Assembly (NCBI RefSeq): GCF_025200715.1
Contig: NZ_CP104144.1
Coordinates: 186,001-250,000 of the forward strand
Direction of reading: 5' to 3'
Source of the DNA: Rhizobium sullae
GTDB lineage: Bacteria > Pseudomonadota > Alphaproteobacteria > Rhizobiales > Rhizobiaceae
Length of the DNA stretch: 64,000 nt
Within the stretch, counting starts at the first letter, position 1. Each line of letters begins with the position of its first letter. Of this stretch, positions 9,016 through 17,673 are shown piece by piece. Below the pieces are notes generated by a model. The model worked only from the letters and a program-made list of their open reading frames with translations, was not told the origin of the DNA and made no database searches. The position numbers were made by a program, and so were the translations under genes.

Positions 9016-10268
9016 GCCGCCTTGCCGTTGCTGAACTTGGCGATCGAAGCGGCGAGCTCCGGGTGATCCTTGGCATATTCATCCAGAGGAATGCCGGCGA
9101 CGGCGGCCTGCCAGGCCTGCTGGACGGCGCGCACGCCCGCCGCTGGTCCGCCCGGATGACTGACGATGCCGCCGCCGCAGAGGTAGAGAAGGTCGGTCGT
9201 CTGTCCGGTCCGGCGATAGGTCTCCGGCGCCTGTCCGCCCCATTGACCTGACCCGGCGACGGGAAGCGGACGGTCGGATGGATCGAAAAGCGGCGCGCTG
9301 ACTGCCTTGAAGGATTCGACGAAACTGTCGTCCGGTTCCCAGTATTTCACCCGGATGCCGTTGATCTGGAACTGGTCAACGCCGAGCAGCCGCCAGAACT
9401 GCTGGTAGACCTTGAAATCCATTCCCGCGCCTGGATGGCGGGTGAGGATGTCCCAGCCGTTGCGATGGGCGTGCAGCACGAGCCGCGACCGCTTGCGCAG
9501 GAAACTCATGCCGCCGAAACCGATCGAATTGATATTGACGACGGCGCAGTTTCCGCCGGCCCTCAGGACAAGATCGTGGTTGCGCATCATCTCGTCGGGA
9601 TCGGCATGCGAGATGCCGAAGGCATACATCACCTTCTTGCCGGTCTTCTGTTCGCGATCGAGGATCAGCGGCATGATCGCCGCTATGCGGTCCTTGAGCG
9701 GCGAGTAGGCCGGACTCATCAGCTTCTCGTCGTCCTTGATGAAATCGACGCCGGACTCGATAAGTTCACCGGTCAGCTCCGCCGTTTCGTGCGGCCGCAG
9801 GCCGAGGGCCGGCTTCACGATCGTGCCGATGATCGGGCGCCCCTCGACGCCAGTCAGGCGCCGGCTGCCGGCAATCCCGAATTGCGGGCCGGGATGCGCA
9901 TCCTTGAACGCCTCCGGCAACTTCATGCCGACGACGCGGATGCCAGTCATGCCCTTGATCGAATAGACGCCGCCGATGGCAATCGTCATCAGCGCGGAAA
10001 GATCGGTGCCGATCGCATCGAGCGGAAAGGCGATATCGACATCGGCGCGCTTTAGCCGCGCTACGCCGGTTGCGACTTCCGGCCAAGTCGGGCGCTCAGC
10101 ATCCTCCAGCGGCTGTATCGCCAGAACGCGTGCCGCGACGCGCGCCTTAAGTTCCTCCGTCTCACCCGGGACTGGAACGAATGTGCCGGTGGACTGGTCG
10201 CTGGCGATCTTGTTCGCCAATGCCTCAATGCTGCCCGGCGTCTCGATGCGGTAGGTGAGGGTGATCAT
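9012..10268 (-). CDS. oiaX: 3-oxo-isoapionate-4-phosphate decarboxylase (RuBisCO-like protein)
   Basis: This is a RuBisCO large-subunit-like protein of 418 residues. It shows IVKPALGL at 150-157, the metal-ligand motif FIKDDE at 176-181 with the lysine that is carbamylated in true RuBisCO at 178, and the phosphate-binding GGGIVSHPGG at 365-374. It is not a CO2-fixing enzyme. In the apiose pathway OiaX decarboxylates 3-oxo-isoapionate 4-phosphate to L-erythrulose 1-phosphate. The ATG at 10268 is preferred because AAAGGAG lies ten bases upstream. A further upstream ATG at 10304 lacks this. It is the first gene of the oiaX-oiaK operon and is preceded by a palindromic operator-like site. Confidence 0.9.
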   Translation of the reverse strand: MITLTYRIETPGSIEALANKIASDQSTGTFVPVPGETEELKARVAARVLAIQPLEDAERPTWPEVATGVARLKRADVDIAFPLDAIGTDLSALMTIAIGGVYSIKGMTGIRVVGMKLPEAFKDAHPGPQFGIAGSRRLTGVEGRPIIGTIVKPALGLRPHETAELTGELIESGVDFIKDDEKLMSPAYSPLKDRIAAIMPLILDREQKTGKKVMYAFGISHADPDEMMRNHDLVLRAGGNCAVVNINSIGFGGMSFLRKRSRLVLHAHRNGWDILTRHPGAGMDFKVYQQFWRLLGVDQFQINGIRVKYWEPDDSFVESFKAVSAPLFDPSDRPLPVAGSGQWGGQAPETYRRTGQTTDLLYLCGGGIVSHPGGPAAGVRAVQQAWQAAVAGIPLDEYAKDHPELAASIAKFSNGKAA

Positions 10269-10311
10269 GAATCGCAGTCTCCTTTCCGCCAGCGAGATTA
10301 TCATGGCGTCA

Positions 10312-10334
10312 ACTCATTTGCTGGTATAATGAGT
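10312..10334. promoter_or_regulatory. palindromic operator-like site between oiaX and the GntR gene
   Basis: Perfect inverted repeat ACTCATT-N9-AATGAGT, centred at 10323. It lies between the divergent oiaX and GntR genes and shares CTGGTAT(A/G)ATGAGT with the site upstream of apnO. I infer it is the autoregulatory operator of the GntR protein. Confidence 0.6.
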
Positions 10335-10424
10335 ACTCCGCATTCTGCAACGAAAATCTTCCCGATATGATTTTCACCGGCGTGCTTTGTTGTCGGAGTG
10401 TAAAGATGTTAAGGGAGGGGAGAT

Positions 10425-11147
10425 TTGAGTCAGCGAGACGCCATGACCCCAGCAATCGAGCAAATTGTCCGTCGGAAACTCTCTGACGAGGTGTTTGATC
10501 GATTGGAGCGGATGATCACGTCGGGCGAGTTGAAGCCGGGCGACGAAATGCCGTCCGAACGCGTGCTCATGGAGCGCTTCGGCGTCGGGCGCCCTGCAAT
10601 ACGCGAAGCGATGCAATCACTTGCCAACAAGGGGCTCGTGAATATCTCCCACGGCGAACGAGCCAAGGTGCTGCAACTGACGGCGCAGTCGATCTTCCGT
10701 CAGGTCGATCTGACGGCGAAGATCATGCTGTCCCAGTCAGCCGATTCTCTGGAATACCTGAAGAGCGCCCGGATTTTCTTCGAGCGGGGCATGGCGCGGG
10801 AGGCCGCCCAGCGCGCAAGGCAAAATGACATCGACGATCTTCGCGCGATCATCGCCCGCCAGCGCCGCTCGCTAGGACATGCAGAAGACTTCATCGCTGC
10901 GGATATGCAATTTCATACGCGGATTGCGCAGATTTCCGGCAATCCGATATTCGCCGCAGTCAGCGAGGCAATGCTCGCATGGCTGAAGGAATATCACACG
11001 GAAATGCTCATCTGGACCGGCAAGGAGAAGTTTACGCTGGTAGAGCACGAGGAGATCGTCGAACGGCTCGCAGCCAACGACGCCGATGGCGCCGAGGCGG
11101 CAGTCCTGAAGCATCTCGAACGCTCCAGGGCGCTTTACACGAAGTAA
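10425..11147 (+). CDS. GntR/FadR-family transcriptional regulator of the apiose locus
   Basis: This 240-residue protein has an N-terminal winged helix (VFDRLERMITSGELKPGDEMPSE region, residues 24-46, followed by FGVGRPAIREAMQSL) and a C-terminal all-helical FCD-type ligand domain from about residue 90, with ADMQFHTRI and later histidines that may bind metal. It is transcribed away from oiaX and probably represses both apiose operons, releasing in the presence of a pathway intermediate. The start is a TTG at 10425, six bases after GGAGG. The first ATG (10443) has no site at a suitable distance. Confidence 0.85.
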   Translation: MSQRDAMTPAIEQIVRRKLSDEVFDRLERMITSGELKPGDEMPSERVLMERFGVGRPAIREAMQSLANKGLVNISHGERAKVLQLTAQSIFRQVDLTAKIMLSQSADSLEYLKSARIFFERGMAREAAQRARQNDIDDLRAIIARQRRSLGHAEDFIAADMQFHTRIAQISGNPIFAAVSEAMLAWLKEYHTEMLIWTGKEKFTLVEHEEIVERLAANDADGAEAAVLKHLERSRALYTK

Positions 11148-11418
11148 AGCACCAAGCGCGGGAAGGGCCGATTGTGCTGACAAAATGCTCTTTCGGCTTC
11201 CGCGAAACCTGTTCAATAGCAGGCTATCAATATTCCCGGGTTCCTGCGGTGGTCCAGGCGGGCTTATCCTCAAAGCCCGTATCAAAGGCCGGTTGCCACC
11301 TGTCTCGTGCCGAATCGCAGGCTATCCGAAGAGGCGCTCGGCGTTCATGAGCCGTTAATCGTAAATCTGGCATTTGGGTATTCCGCAGGGGTTGGGCTCT
11401 AATCTCGACGGAGACAGA

Positions 11419-11769
11419 ATGAAAATGCTAGTCATGTCCACGCTCATCGTCGCTATGGCGGCAACCAGCGTCCTTGCGGTGACAGGCGCTGCGTCAGCAC
11501 AAGAATGGCGCCGGCGGCCGCACTACGACTATCCGCCTCCGCCACCGCCGCGCAGGCGCCACCATCATGACAATGGCGCAGCTATTGCGGGCGGTTTGGC
11601 TGCCGGAGTGATCGGCGGCCTCATCGGCGGAGCGATCGTCAACAACAGCGGGCCGCGTTACATCGATCCACCGGCGCCACCTCCGCCACGCTGTTGGTTC
11701 GAGGATCGTCGAGTGCGCAACGCCTACGATGGCGGTTGGCACATGGAGAGCATCCGCGTCTGCCGATAG
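11419..11769 (+). CDS. small secreted protein, Pro/His-rich with glycine zipper
   Basis: This 116-residue protein has a signal peptide (MKMLVMSTLIVAMAATSVL, cleavage near ASAQE). A stretch rich in proline, arginine and histidine follows, then a glycine-zipper segment (AAIAGGLAAGVIGGLIGGAI) that may insert in a membrane, and a C-terminal part with two cysteines near residues 90 and 115 that could form a disulphide. It resembles many uncharacterised secreted proteins of rhizobia. The histidine-rich part might bind metal. The ATG at 11419 gives a normal signal peptide and has GGAG upstream. An upstream ATG at 11374 would spoil the signal peptide. Confidence 0.7.
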   Translation: MKMLVMSTLIVAMAATSVLAVTGAASAQEWRRRPHYDYPPPPPPRRRHHHDNGAAIAGGLAAGVIGGLIGGAIVNNSGPRYIDPPAPPPPRCWFEDRRVRNAYDGGWHMESIRVCR

Positions 11770-12210
11770 ACAGCCTGCAAGTCACGGAAAAAGGCCGGAC
11801 GAAACTCGCACCGACCTTCTCCGATTGTCTCCCGGAAGGCATCGTGACGGTGAGCCCGATGCCGTTTACCGAGACCAAGTATCGACACTGGACGCATAAC
11901 GAAAGCTCCGGCAGGGTCATGTGTGCCTTGACGGGTGTCGTCAACGAGCTCCGGTTTAGTCATCGGCAACGACTTCACGAACAGCCCCGGCCTCTCGCGC
12001 ACCTCGCCGCACAGGCCTCCCTCGGCCGCATGGTGGAGAACGTGGAGCGTGATCAGTCCGTAAAGCCACTCCTGATGTTGCATTTTGCGCCTTAAAACCC
12101 GCTCTCAAAAATCGCTATTGGGAACCGAGGGTAGAGATATCGAGTTAGACAGACCTGGAACGCGCTAACGTGATGCGGTGGGTGTGAAATTCAACCACAG
12201 GAGAATTCCA
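11770..12210. other. no convincing gene
   Basis: Open frames on both strands here have poor protein character, and none has a plausible ribosome binding site with a recognisable product. The last 40 bases include the leader of the small gene at 12211. Confidence 0.5.
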
Positions 12211-12420
12211 ATGATCAGCCAAATAGATCGTGACCCGCGTCACCACACGCAGAAGATGCGGCAACGCTTGCAGGAAATCATGGATCACCTGCGCGAGGAC
12301 GTCGAGAAGGTTGAGGAGCCGCAGCTGAAAGCCATGTTCGAAACCGCTGCCGAGGTGCTTGGTGGCCTGAAGAAGGCATTCAGCGACTACGAACAGAAGA
12401 ATGAGAAGGCGTGGCGATGA
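12211..12420 (+). CDS. small conserved helical protein, unknown function
   Basis: This 69-residue protein begins MISQIDRDPRHHTQKM and is highly charged. It is predicted almost wholly helical, with heptad-like spacing (MRQRLQEIMDHLREDVEKV, then LKAMFETAAEVLGGLKKAF). It has no signal peptide and no membrane segment. The ATG at 12211 has AGGAG eight bases upstream, which argues for real translation. Similar short proteins are common in rhizobial genomes, but I know of no function. It stands alone between the secreted protein and the convergent TetR gene. Confidence 0.7.
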   Translation: MISQIDRDPRHHTQKMRQRLQEIMDHLREDVEKVEEPQLKAMFETAAEVLGGLKKAFSDYEQKNEKAWR

Positions 12421-12513
12421 AGACGGCACGGTCACGCCTTTGCCGCCCGGCGTTCCAGCCGGCATGAACTTCTTAACGGCCGAGCGTGACCGGTATCCAT
12501 ATCTGTTTCCGAC

Positions 12514-13203
12514 TCATCGCGAGCCCTCGAGCAAAGCCCTGGCGAAACCCGATTGGGCGACCTCGATCGTTCCCTCCGGTAGCTTCAGCACGCGGTCGAC
12601 GGCAATGCCATAGAGCCTGAGGCGGTCATCGAGCATCCGGACAGCCTGCTCGACGTTGCCCTGTCTGCTCAAAAGCAGAGCATTGTGCATCACGTCGCCG
12701 AGCGAAAGGCGAAACTGCAGAAGCATTTCTGCGAAGGCTCTCGGATCCGGCGCGTCGAAGACGCCTTCCTCGGTTCCCCGCCGCAGGATATCGGCCAAAA
12801 GCGGCGCGACGATGCGGGTGACGGCCTGATCGATCCGGTGGAACAAGACAATATTTTCCGGACGGAAAATGACGTCGAAGATTGCGCGCAGTTGCGGTGC
12901 CAGTTCGACCTTTAGACGCCGCGACCCCGCAAAGAGCGTGTTCAGCCGGCCCACGGCGTCGAGCGCAGGGTCGTCGAGGATCGGTTGAAGTTCCTCCAGA
13001 CTTTCGCGTGCGAGCCGGGCGGCGAAGGCCTCAAGCAGCGCCTCCTTCGAGGAAAAATAATGATAGAAGGCGCCCTTCGACACCCCCGCTTCACGGATGA
13101 TGTCGTTGACAGTCGTATTTTCGTAGCCATGTGCAAAGAAGAGCCGCTGAGCACAATCCAGCAGTTCGGCGGAGCGGATTTCTGGTTGTTTTTTGACCCG
13201 CAT
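12514..13203 (-). CDS. TetR/AcrR-family repressor of the adjacent efflux operon
   Basis: This 229-residue protein has the TetR helix-turn-helix near residues 10-55 (AQRLFFAHGYENTTVNDI, then AGVSKGAFYHYFSSKEALLEAF) and a variable helical ligand domain. It is divergent from the HlyD/FtsX/ATPase operon, and the 19-bp palindrome between them is the obvious operator. It therefore likely represses both itself and the exporter until a toxic ligand is bound. The ATG at 13203 is used. A TTG just before it would add one residue. Confidence 0.88.
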   Translation of the reverse strand: MRVKKQPEIRSAELLDCAQRLFFAHGYENTTVNDIIREAGVSKGAFYHYFSSKEALLEAFAARLARESLEELQPILDDPALDAVGRLNTLFAGSRRLKVELAPQLRAIFDVIFRPENIVLFHRIDQAVTRIVAPLLADILRRGTEEGVFDAPDPRAFAEMLLQFRLSLGDVMHNALLLSRQGNVEQAVRMLDDRLRLYGIAVDRVLKLPEGTIEVAQSGFARALLEGSR

Positions 13204-13290
13204 CAAGGCGTTCGTTTCTTTCCTTGGGACGATCGTGACTGGCAGAAGATCGATGCGACGTGCACCGATAGCGCTTTTATTATTCCTTTA

Positions 13291-13309
13291 TAGACCGACG
13301 GTCGGTCTA
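13291..13309. promoter_or_regulatory. TetR-type palindromic operator
   Basis: Perfect palindrome TAGACCGACGGTCGGTCTA with a single central base. It lies between the divergent TetR gene (start 13203) and the adaptor gene (start 13330), only 20 bases from the latter. GACCGAC-type palindromes are common TetR operators, so this is almost certainly the repressor site. Confidence 0.8.
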
Positions 13310-13329
13310 ATGCTATATCGAACTTCGAA

Positions 13330-14364
13330 ATGAGATCGATGTCGAGGCAGAAAAGCGTGAAACCGCTGCGTATGGTTCCCGTTGTTGCGGTTCTGGCTGC
13401 GGTCGCCGGTCTTGCGGCCTGGTATGTGTGGCGGCCCGTTCCGGTATCCGTGGTCGCTCCCTCACGCGGGAATGCGGCCGAAATCGTCTACGCAAGCGGG
13501 GTCGTTGAACCCGTCACCTGGGCAAAGGTGACGCCGCTGGTGCGTGAACGGATCGTCGAGCAGTGCAATTGCGAGGGCTCTTCCGTCGAGAAGGGCGACA
13601 TTCTCGCCCGCCTCGACGACAGCGAGGCGAGAGCGGCGCTTGCCGAGCTCGAGGCACGGCTTTCCCTGGCGGAGCAGGAATTGCGGCGCTACAATCTGAT
13701 GGTGGAGAAGAACACCGCCGCGCAGCAGTCGGTCGACCGGGCGAGCAGCGAGGTCGACCAGTTGAAAGCTCTGGCGGTTGGTCAAAGGGCGCGGCTCGAC
13801 AGCTATATCATTCGCGCGCCCATCAATGGTTTCGTGCTTCGTCAGGACGGTGAGGTCGGAGAAGTCGCAGATCTCGGAACAGCCCTCTTCTGGGTAGGGG
13901 AGCAGAAACCCCTGCTCGTGGTTGCGGACGTCAATGAGGAAGACATCCCAAGGCTCCGGTTGGGGCAAAAGGCCCTGCTCAAATCCGATGCCTTCAGGGA
14001 TAGGACTCTCGATGCGACTGTCAGCAACATCACGCCGAAGGGCGATCCGGTGACGAAGACCTATCGCGTAAAGCTGCTGCTGCCGGACGATACGCCGCTC
14101 ATGATCGGCATGTCGACGGATGTGAACGTCGTCGTCCGCGTGTCGGAAAATACCCTGCTGCTCCCCTCCGTTGCCGCCGAGGCAAACAAGGTCTTCACGA
14201 TCGAGGAGGATAGGGCGCGGCTTCGAGAGATCAGAACCGGTATCCGCGGCCCGAACGGCATCGAGATACTGTCCGGGCTCGATGAAAAGGCGCATGTGGT
14301 CTCGCCTTTTCCGCAGGATATCAAGGATGGTGCCCGCGTTGCGATAACCGGTGCTGTAAAGTGA
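13330..14364 (+). CDS. periplasmic adaptor protein of an ABC efflux system (HlyD/MacA-like)
   Basis: This 344-residue protein has one N-terminal membrane anchor (PVVAVLAAVAGLAAWYVW, residues 18-35). A beta-barrel/lipoyl part follows (GDILARLDDSEARAAL near residue 90), then a coiled-coil hairpin (residues 95-150), the second half of the lipoyl domain (IRAPINGFVLRQDGEVGEV) and a C-terminal beta domain. It would link the inner-membrane exporter encoded downstream to an outer-membrane channel. It is the first gene of a three-gene operon under the TetR operator. An internal ATG at 13339 is the alternative start. Neither has a strong ribosome binding site. Confidence 0.88.
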   Translation: MRSMSRQKSVKPLRMVPVVAVLAAVAGLAAWYVWRPVPVSVVAPSRGNAAEIVYASGVVEPVTWAKVTPLVRERIVEQCNCEGSSVEKGDILARLDDSEARAALAELEARLSLAEQELRRYNLMVEKNTAAQQSVDRASSEVDQLKALAVGQRARLDSYIIRAPINGFVLRQDGEVGEVADLGTALFWVGEQKPLLVVADVNEEDIPRLRLGQKALLKSDAFRDRTLDATVSNITPKGDPVTKTYRVKLLLPDDTPLMIGMSTDVNVVVRVSENTLLLPSVAAEANKVFTIEEDRARLREIRTGIRGPNGIEILSGLDEKAHVVSPFPQDIKDGARVAITGAVK

Positions 14365-14371
14365 GGCCAGG

Positions 14372-15613
14372 ATGCGGCTGATCCTCGAAATCGCTTTTAC
14401 CCATATTGCCGGGCGTGGCCGGCAGACGCTCGTCGCGGTATTTGGCGTCGCCGTCGGCGTCGGCTTTTCCATTGCCATGGCCGCACTCATGCAGGGTGGC
14501 CAAGATGATTTCGTGGAACAGCTCGTCAACACCATGCCGCACATTGAGATCACCGACGAGCAGCGAACGGCTCGCCAGCAACCAGCCGAATCCGTGTTCG
14601 ACACAACGGAGATCTTCGGGCTCAGGCCGCGCGAAGACCGTCGCGGTATCATCAACCCGACAGCGGCACTTTCCTGGCTGGAGGCATGGGTTCCTGGCCG
14701 GCTCGCGCCGGACCTGAAGTTGCAGGGTGTCATTCATTACTCCAGCCGCGAAGTCGGGGCATCGGTGATCGGCATCGAGCCGGCTGCCGAACGCGGCGTT
14801 TCGCCGATCATCGGCGATTTCGTCGAGGGAAGCTTCGCGGCTCTTTCGGCAGGCGGCAACAATATCGTCATTGGCGATACGATGGCCAACCGCCTGGGTG
14901 CCGGCCTGAACGATACGATTACAGCCGTTTCCTCCGAAGGGCTCACCCGCAATTTCAAGATCGTCGGCCTCTTCCATACCGGTACGACAGCCCGTGATGA
15001 GGGCGAGGCCTACGTGTTGCTCAAGAATGCGCAGATCCTGAGCGCCCGCGCAAATGCGATCAACGAGATCCGCGTCAAGCTCGCCAATCCCGACGATGCG
15101 CCTGCAGCCGCACGACGGATCGAGGCGGAGCTCGGCTACAAGGCGGAAGCCTGGCAGGAGGCCAATGAATCGCTCCTCGAAGCACTCGTGATCCGCAATG
15201 TCATTATGTACACCGTGGTTGCGGCAATCATGCTGGTCGCGGGCTTCGGTATCTTCAACATCATCTCGACGATCACCCACGAAAAGGCGCGCGATATTGC
15301 CATCATGAAGTCGCTCGGCTTCGGAGAGGCCGATATGCGGCGCCTGTTCCTGCTCGAAGGTGTGGTGATCGGGGCCGCGGGGTCGGCGCTCGGTTGGCTG
15401 CTGGGCTTTGCGCTTGTCTATGCCCTGTCGCTGGTACGCTTCGAGCTTGCCGCGACCGGGCAAGAAATGACGCATCTGCCGATCGCCTGGAGTATCCTGC
15501 ATTATCTGATAGCCTCCGGCTTCGCGCTCGGTTCGGCGGCATTCGCCGGCTATCTTCCCGCCCGGCGCGCAGCGCGTCTCAACCCCGTCGACATCATAAG
15601 GGGTGCCACATGA
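14372..15613 (+). CDS. ABC exporter permease (FtsX/MacB-like)
   Basis: This 413-residue protein has one N-terminal membrane segment, a large periplasmic domain of about 220 residues (roughly 45-270), and three C-terminal membrane segments. The motif EKARDIAIMKSLGFGEADMRRLF near residue 305 is the FtsX/LolC/MacB coupling region. The MacPCD-like external domain fits a mechanotransmission exporter. It follows the adaptor by seven bases, and its stop overlaps the ATPase start (ATGA). The substrate is unknown. The TetR control suggests a drug, dye or lipid-like toxic compound. Confidence 0.88.
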   Translation: MRLILEIAFTHIAGRGRQTLVAVFGVAVGVGFSIAMAALMQGGQDDFVEQLVNTMPHIEITDEQRTARQQPAESVFDTTEIFGLRPREDRRGIINPTAALSWLEAWVPGRLAPDLKLQGVIHYSSREVGASVIGIEPAAERGVSPIIGDFVEGSFAALSAGGNNIVIGDTMANRLGAGLNDTITAVSSEGLTRNFKIVGLFHTGTTARDEGEAYVLLKNAQILSARANAINEIRVKLANPDDAPAAARRIEAELGYKAEAWQEANESLLEALVIRNVIMYTVVAAIMLVAGFGIFNIISTITHEKARDIAIMKSLGFGEADMRRLFLLEGVVIGAAGSALGWLLGFALVYALSLVRFELAATGQEMTHLPIAWSILHYLIASGFALGSAAFAGYLPARRAARLNPVDIIRGAT

Positions 15614-16305
15614 GTGCGCTGATCGAGGCGAAGAAGCTGACGCGCATTCTCAAGGAGACTGTTCCCGTTACGCTGGTCCAGGATATTTCCCTGACGCTTG
15701 CCGAGCAGGAATTCGTTGCGATCACCGGCCCGTCCGGTTCCGGAAAATCGTCATTGCTCTATTTGCTGGGGCTGCTCGACGAGCCGACGAGCGGCACGCT
15801 TTCGATCGGCGGCAGAGACACGGCACCGATGGACGAACAGGAGCGTGCCGAGACCCGCCTCTCCATGTTGGGTTTCGTCTTCCAGTTCCATTTCCTGCTG
15901 CCGGAATTCACGGCTCGCGAGAACATCGAGATCCCGATGCGCAAGCTCGGACGGCTGAACCGGTCCGCCATGCGGAGGCGGGGCGAGGAACTCCTGACGT
16001 CGCTCGGCCTGGCCGATCATATGGACAAGAGACCAGATCAGCTCTCGGGCGGGCAACGCCAGCGGGTTGCCGTCGCCCGCGCCCTCGCAAACGACCCACC
16101 GATCGTCCTCGCCGACGAACCGACCGGAAGCCTCGACAGCCAGAATTCCGAGCAGGTCTTCTCGATCCTTGAGGCGCTCGTGCGCGAACGCGGCAAGACC
16201 GTTGTCGCCGTCACCCATGATCTCGACATGGCTGCTCGTATGGATCGGCGCATCCATCTCATGGACGGCAAGATCGAGGATGGCGCAACGGCAAGCGCCG
16301 AATAG
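15610..16305 (+). CDS. ABC exporter ATPase (LolD/MacB-type)
   Basis: This 231-residue ATP-binding subunit has Walker A GPSGSGKSSLLYLLG near residue 40, the LolD-type QFHFLLPEFTARENI Q-loop, the signature LSGGQRQRVAVARAL near residue 143 and Walker B PIVLADEPTGSLDS. Together with the FtsX-like permease it makes a type VII exporter, energised in the cytosol. The start is the ATG overlapping the permease stop. The open frame extends further upstream but is only a shadow of the permease gene. It is the last gene of the operon. Confidence 0.93.
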   Translation: MSALIEAKKLTRILKETVPVTLVQDISLTLAEQEFVAITGPSGSGKSSLLYLLGLLDEPTSGTLSIGGRDTAPMDEQERAETRLSMLGFVFQFHFLLPEFTARENIEIPMRKLGRLNRSAMRRRGEELLTSLGLADHMDKRPDQLSGGQRQRVAVARALANDPPIVLADEPTGSLDSQNSEQVFSILEALVRERGKTVVAVTHDLDMAARMDRRIHLMDGKIEDGATASAE

Positions 16306-16403
16306 TGTGTCGAGCTATTTTCAGCGGATGCTTAACTGTTCTTTCCTGCAATCTTTGCTTGGGGCTGATTGAGGAGTATTATCTAAAGTTAAGATAAGAT
16401 TGC

Positions 16404-16449
16404 GAGCGGGATGCGGGCGGAAAACTGCATCCCTTTCCTCATCCCGCTC
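16404..16449 (+). promoter_or_regulatory. alternative hairpins upstream of the TRAP binding-protein gene
   Basis: GAGCGGGATG (16404-16413) can pair with CATCCCGCTC (16440-16449) to give a 10-bp stem. The overlapping GGGATGC (16408-16414) can instead pair with GCATCCC (16427-16433). The two folds exclude each other. The element lies 40 bases before the TRAP gene and has no T tract, so it could be a leader structure or simply the end of the exporter operon. Confidence 0.4.
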
Positions 16450-16488
16450 CATTAAGGGCGAGAAAGCCCATGCTTTCGGGAGGAAGAG

Positions 16489-17631
16489 ATGAAACGCGGA
16501 ATCCGTGTCAGGGAACAAACGTCGCGTCGCAAATTCCTAAGCGGCGCTGCCATGGCCGGCGCGGCGATGATCGCGGCACCAAACGTCGTCAAGGCGCAGG
16601 GGCCGGTCAACATGCGCTGGCAGAGCACTTGGCCCTCCAAGGATATTTTTCACGAATTCGCGCTCGATTTCGCCAAGAAGGTCAACGACATGACCGGTGG
16701 GGACCTCAAGATCGAGGTGCTGCCTGCGGGCGCCGTGGTGCCGGCATTCGGTCTGCTCGACGCGGTCTCTCAAGGAACGCTCGACGGCGGTCACGGCGTG
16801 CTCGTCTACCATTATGGAAAGCAAACCGCGCTGGCGCTGTGGGGCTCCGGCCCTGGCTTCGCGATGGATGCCAACATGCTGCTCGCATGGCACAAATATG
16901 GTGGTGGCAAGGAGCTGCTTGCCAAGCTTTACGAGTCGATCGGCGCGAATGTCGTTTCGTTTCCTTATGGGCCGATGCCGACGCAACCGCTCGGCTGGTT
17001 CAAGAAGCCGGTCGCCAAGGTCGAGGATATCCAAGGCCTGAAGTTCCGCACCGTCGGCATTTCCATCGACGTGTTCACCGCTCTCGGTGCAGCGGTCAAT
17101 GCGCTGCCGGCTGGCGAGATCGTTGCGGCGTTGGATCGTGGCCTGCTTGACGCGGCCGAGTTCAATAATGCCTCGTCCGACCGAGTGCTCGGCTTCCCGG
17201 ATGTCTCGAAGATCTGCATGCTGCAGGGCTATCACCAGAATGCCGAGCAGTTCGAGATCCTGTTCAACAAGACAAAATATGACGGCCTGCCCGACCAGAT
17301 GAAGGCGATCATCGCCAATGCGGTCGAGGCGGCGTCTCAGGATATGGCCTGGAAAGCGATCGACCGCTATTCGAAAGACTATGCCGAGATGCAGACGGTC
17401 GACAAGGTGAAGTTCTACAAGACGCCGGAGGCGATCCTCAAAAGGCAATTGGAGGTTTACGACGAGGTCGTAAAGAAGAAGGCCGGCGAAAACCCGCTGT
17501 TCAAGGAAATCCTCGAATCGCAAATCGCCTTTGCGGAGCGGGCAACGAGATGGGAGCAGGACACTGTCGTCGGCCGGCGGCTGGTCTTTGATCATTACTT
17601 CGGGAAGGACGGCGTGGCGAAGGAACTCTGA
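16489..17631 (+). CDS. TRAP transporter solute-binding protein (DctP family)
   Basis: This 380-residue protein has a twin-arginine type signal peptide (SRRKFLSGAAMAGAAMIAAP, cleavage after VKAQG), so it may be exported folded. The mature part is a DctP/TakP-like binding protein: AFGLLDAVSQGTLDGGHGV near residue 85 and LKFRTVGISIDVF near residue 185, the latter carrying the arginine that usually grips a substrate carboxylate. The resemblance to the TakP (keto-acid) branch suggests a mono- or dicarboxylate. It is the first gene of a complete TRAP operon. The start has GAGGAAGAG upstream. Confidence 0.9.
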   Translation: MKRGIRVREQTSRRKFLSGAAMAGAAMIAAPNVVKAQGPVNMRWQSTWPSKDIFHEFALDFAKKVNDMTGGDLKIEVLPAGAVVPAFGLLDAVSQGTLDGGHGVLVYHYGKQTALALWGSGPGFAMDANMLLAWHKYGGGKELLAKLYESIGANVVSFPYGPMPTQPLGWFKKPVAKVEDIQGLKFRTVGISIDVFTALGAAVNALPAGEIVAALDRGLLDAAEFNNASSDRVLGFPDVSKICMLQGYHQNAEQFEILFNKTKYDGLPDQMKAIIANAVEAASQDMAWKAIDRYSKDYAEMQTVDKVKFYKTPEAILKRQLEVYDEVVKKKAGENPLFKEILESQIAFAERATRWEQDTVVGRRLVFDHYFGKDGVAKEL

Positions 17632-17644
17632 CGCGTGAATTCGG

Positions 17645-17673
17645 GCATCGCCGGGCAGAAGACCCGGTGATGC
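17645..17673 (+). promoter_or_regulatory. intercistronic hairpin between dctP-like and dctQ-like genes
   Basis: GCATCGCCGGG (17645-17655) pairs with CCCGGTGATGC (17663-17673), an 11-bp stem with one G-U pair and a seven-base loop. It lies in the 75-base gap after the binding-protein gene. Such hairpins often keep the binding-protein message stable and more abundant than the permease message. Confidence 0.5.

Noticed and set aside
9012..10268. Calling the RuBisCO-like gene a true RuBisCO
   Set aside because: There is no small-subunit or phosphoribulokinase gene, and its neighbours are the apiose pathway enzymes, which fits the decarboxylase OiaX.
10321..10334. TATAAT at 10325-10330 as the -10 box of the GntR gene
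   Set aside because: No suitable -35 box lies 16-18 bases upstream, and the motif is explained by the inverted repeat of the operator.
13462..15502. Overlapping - strand frames across the exporter operon
   Set aside because: They are antisense to well-supported adaptor and permease genes and show no recognisable domain.
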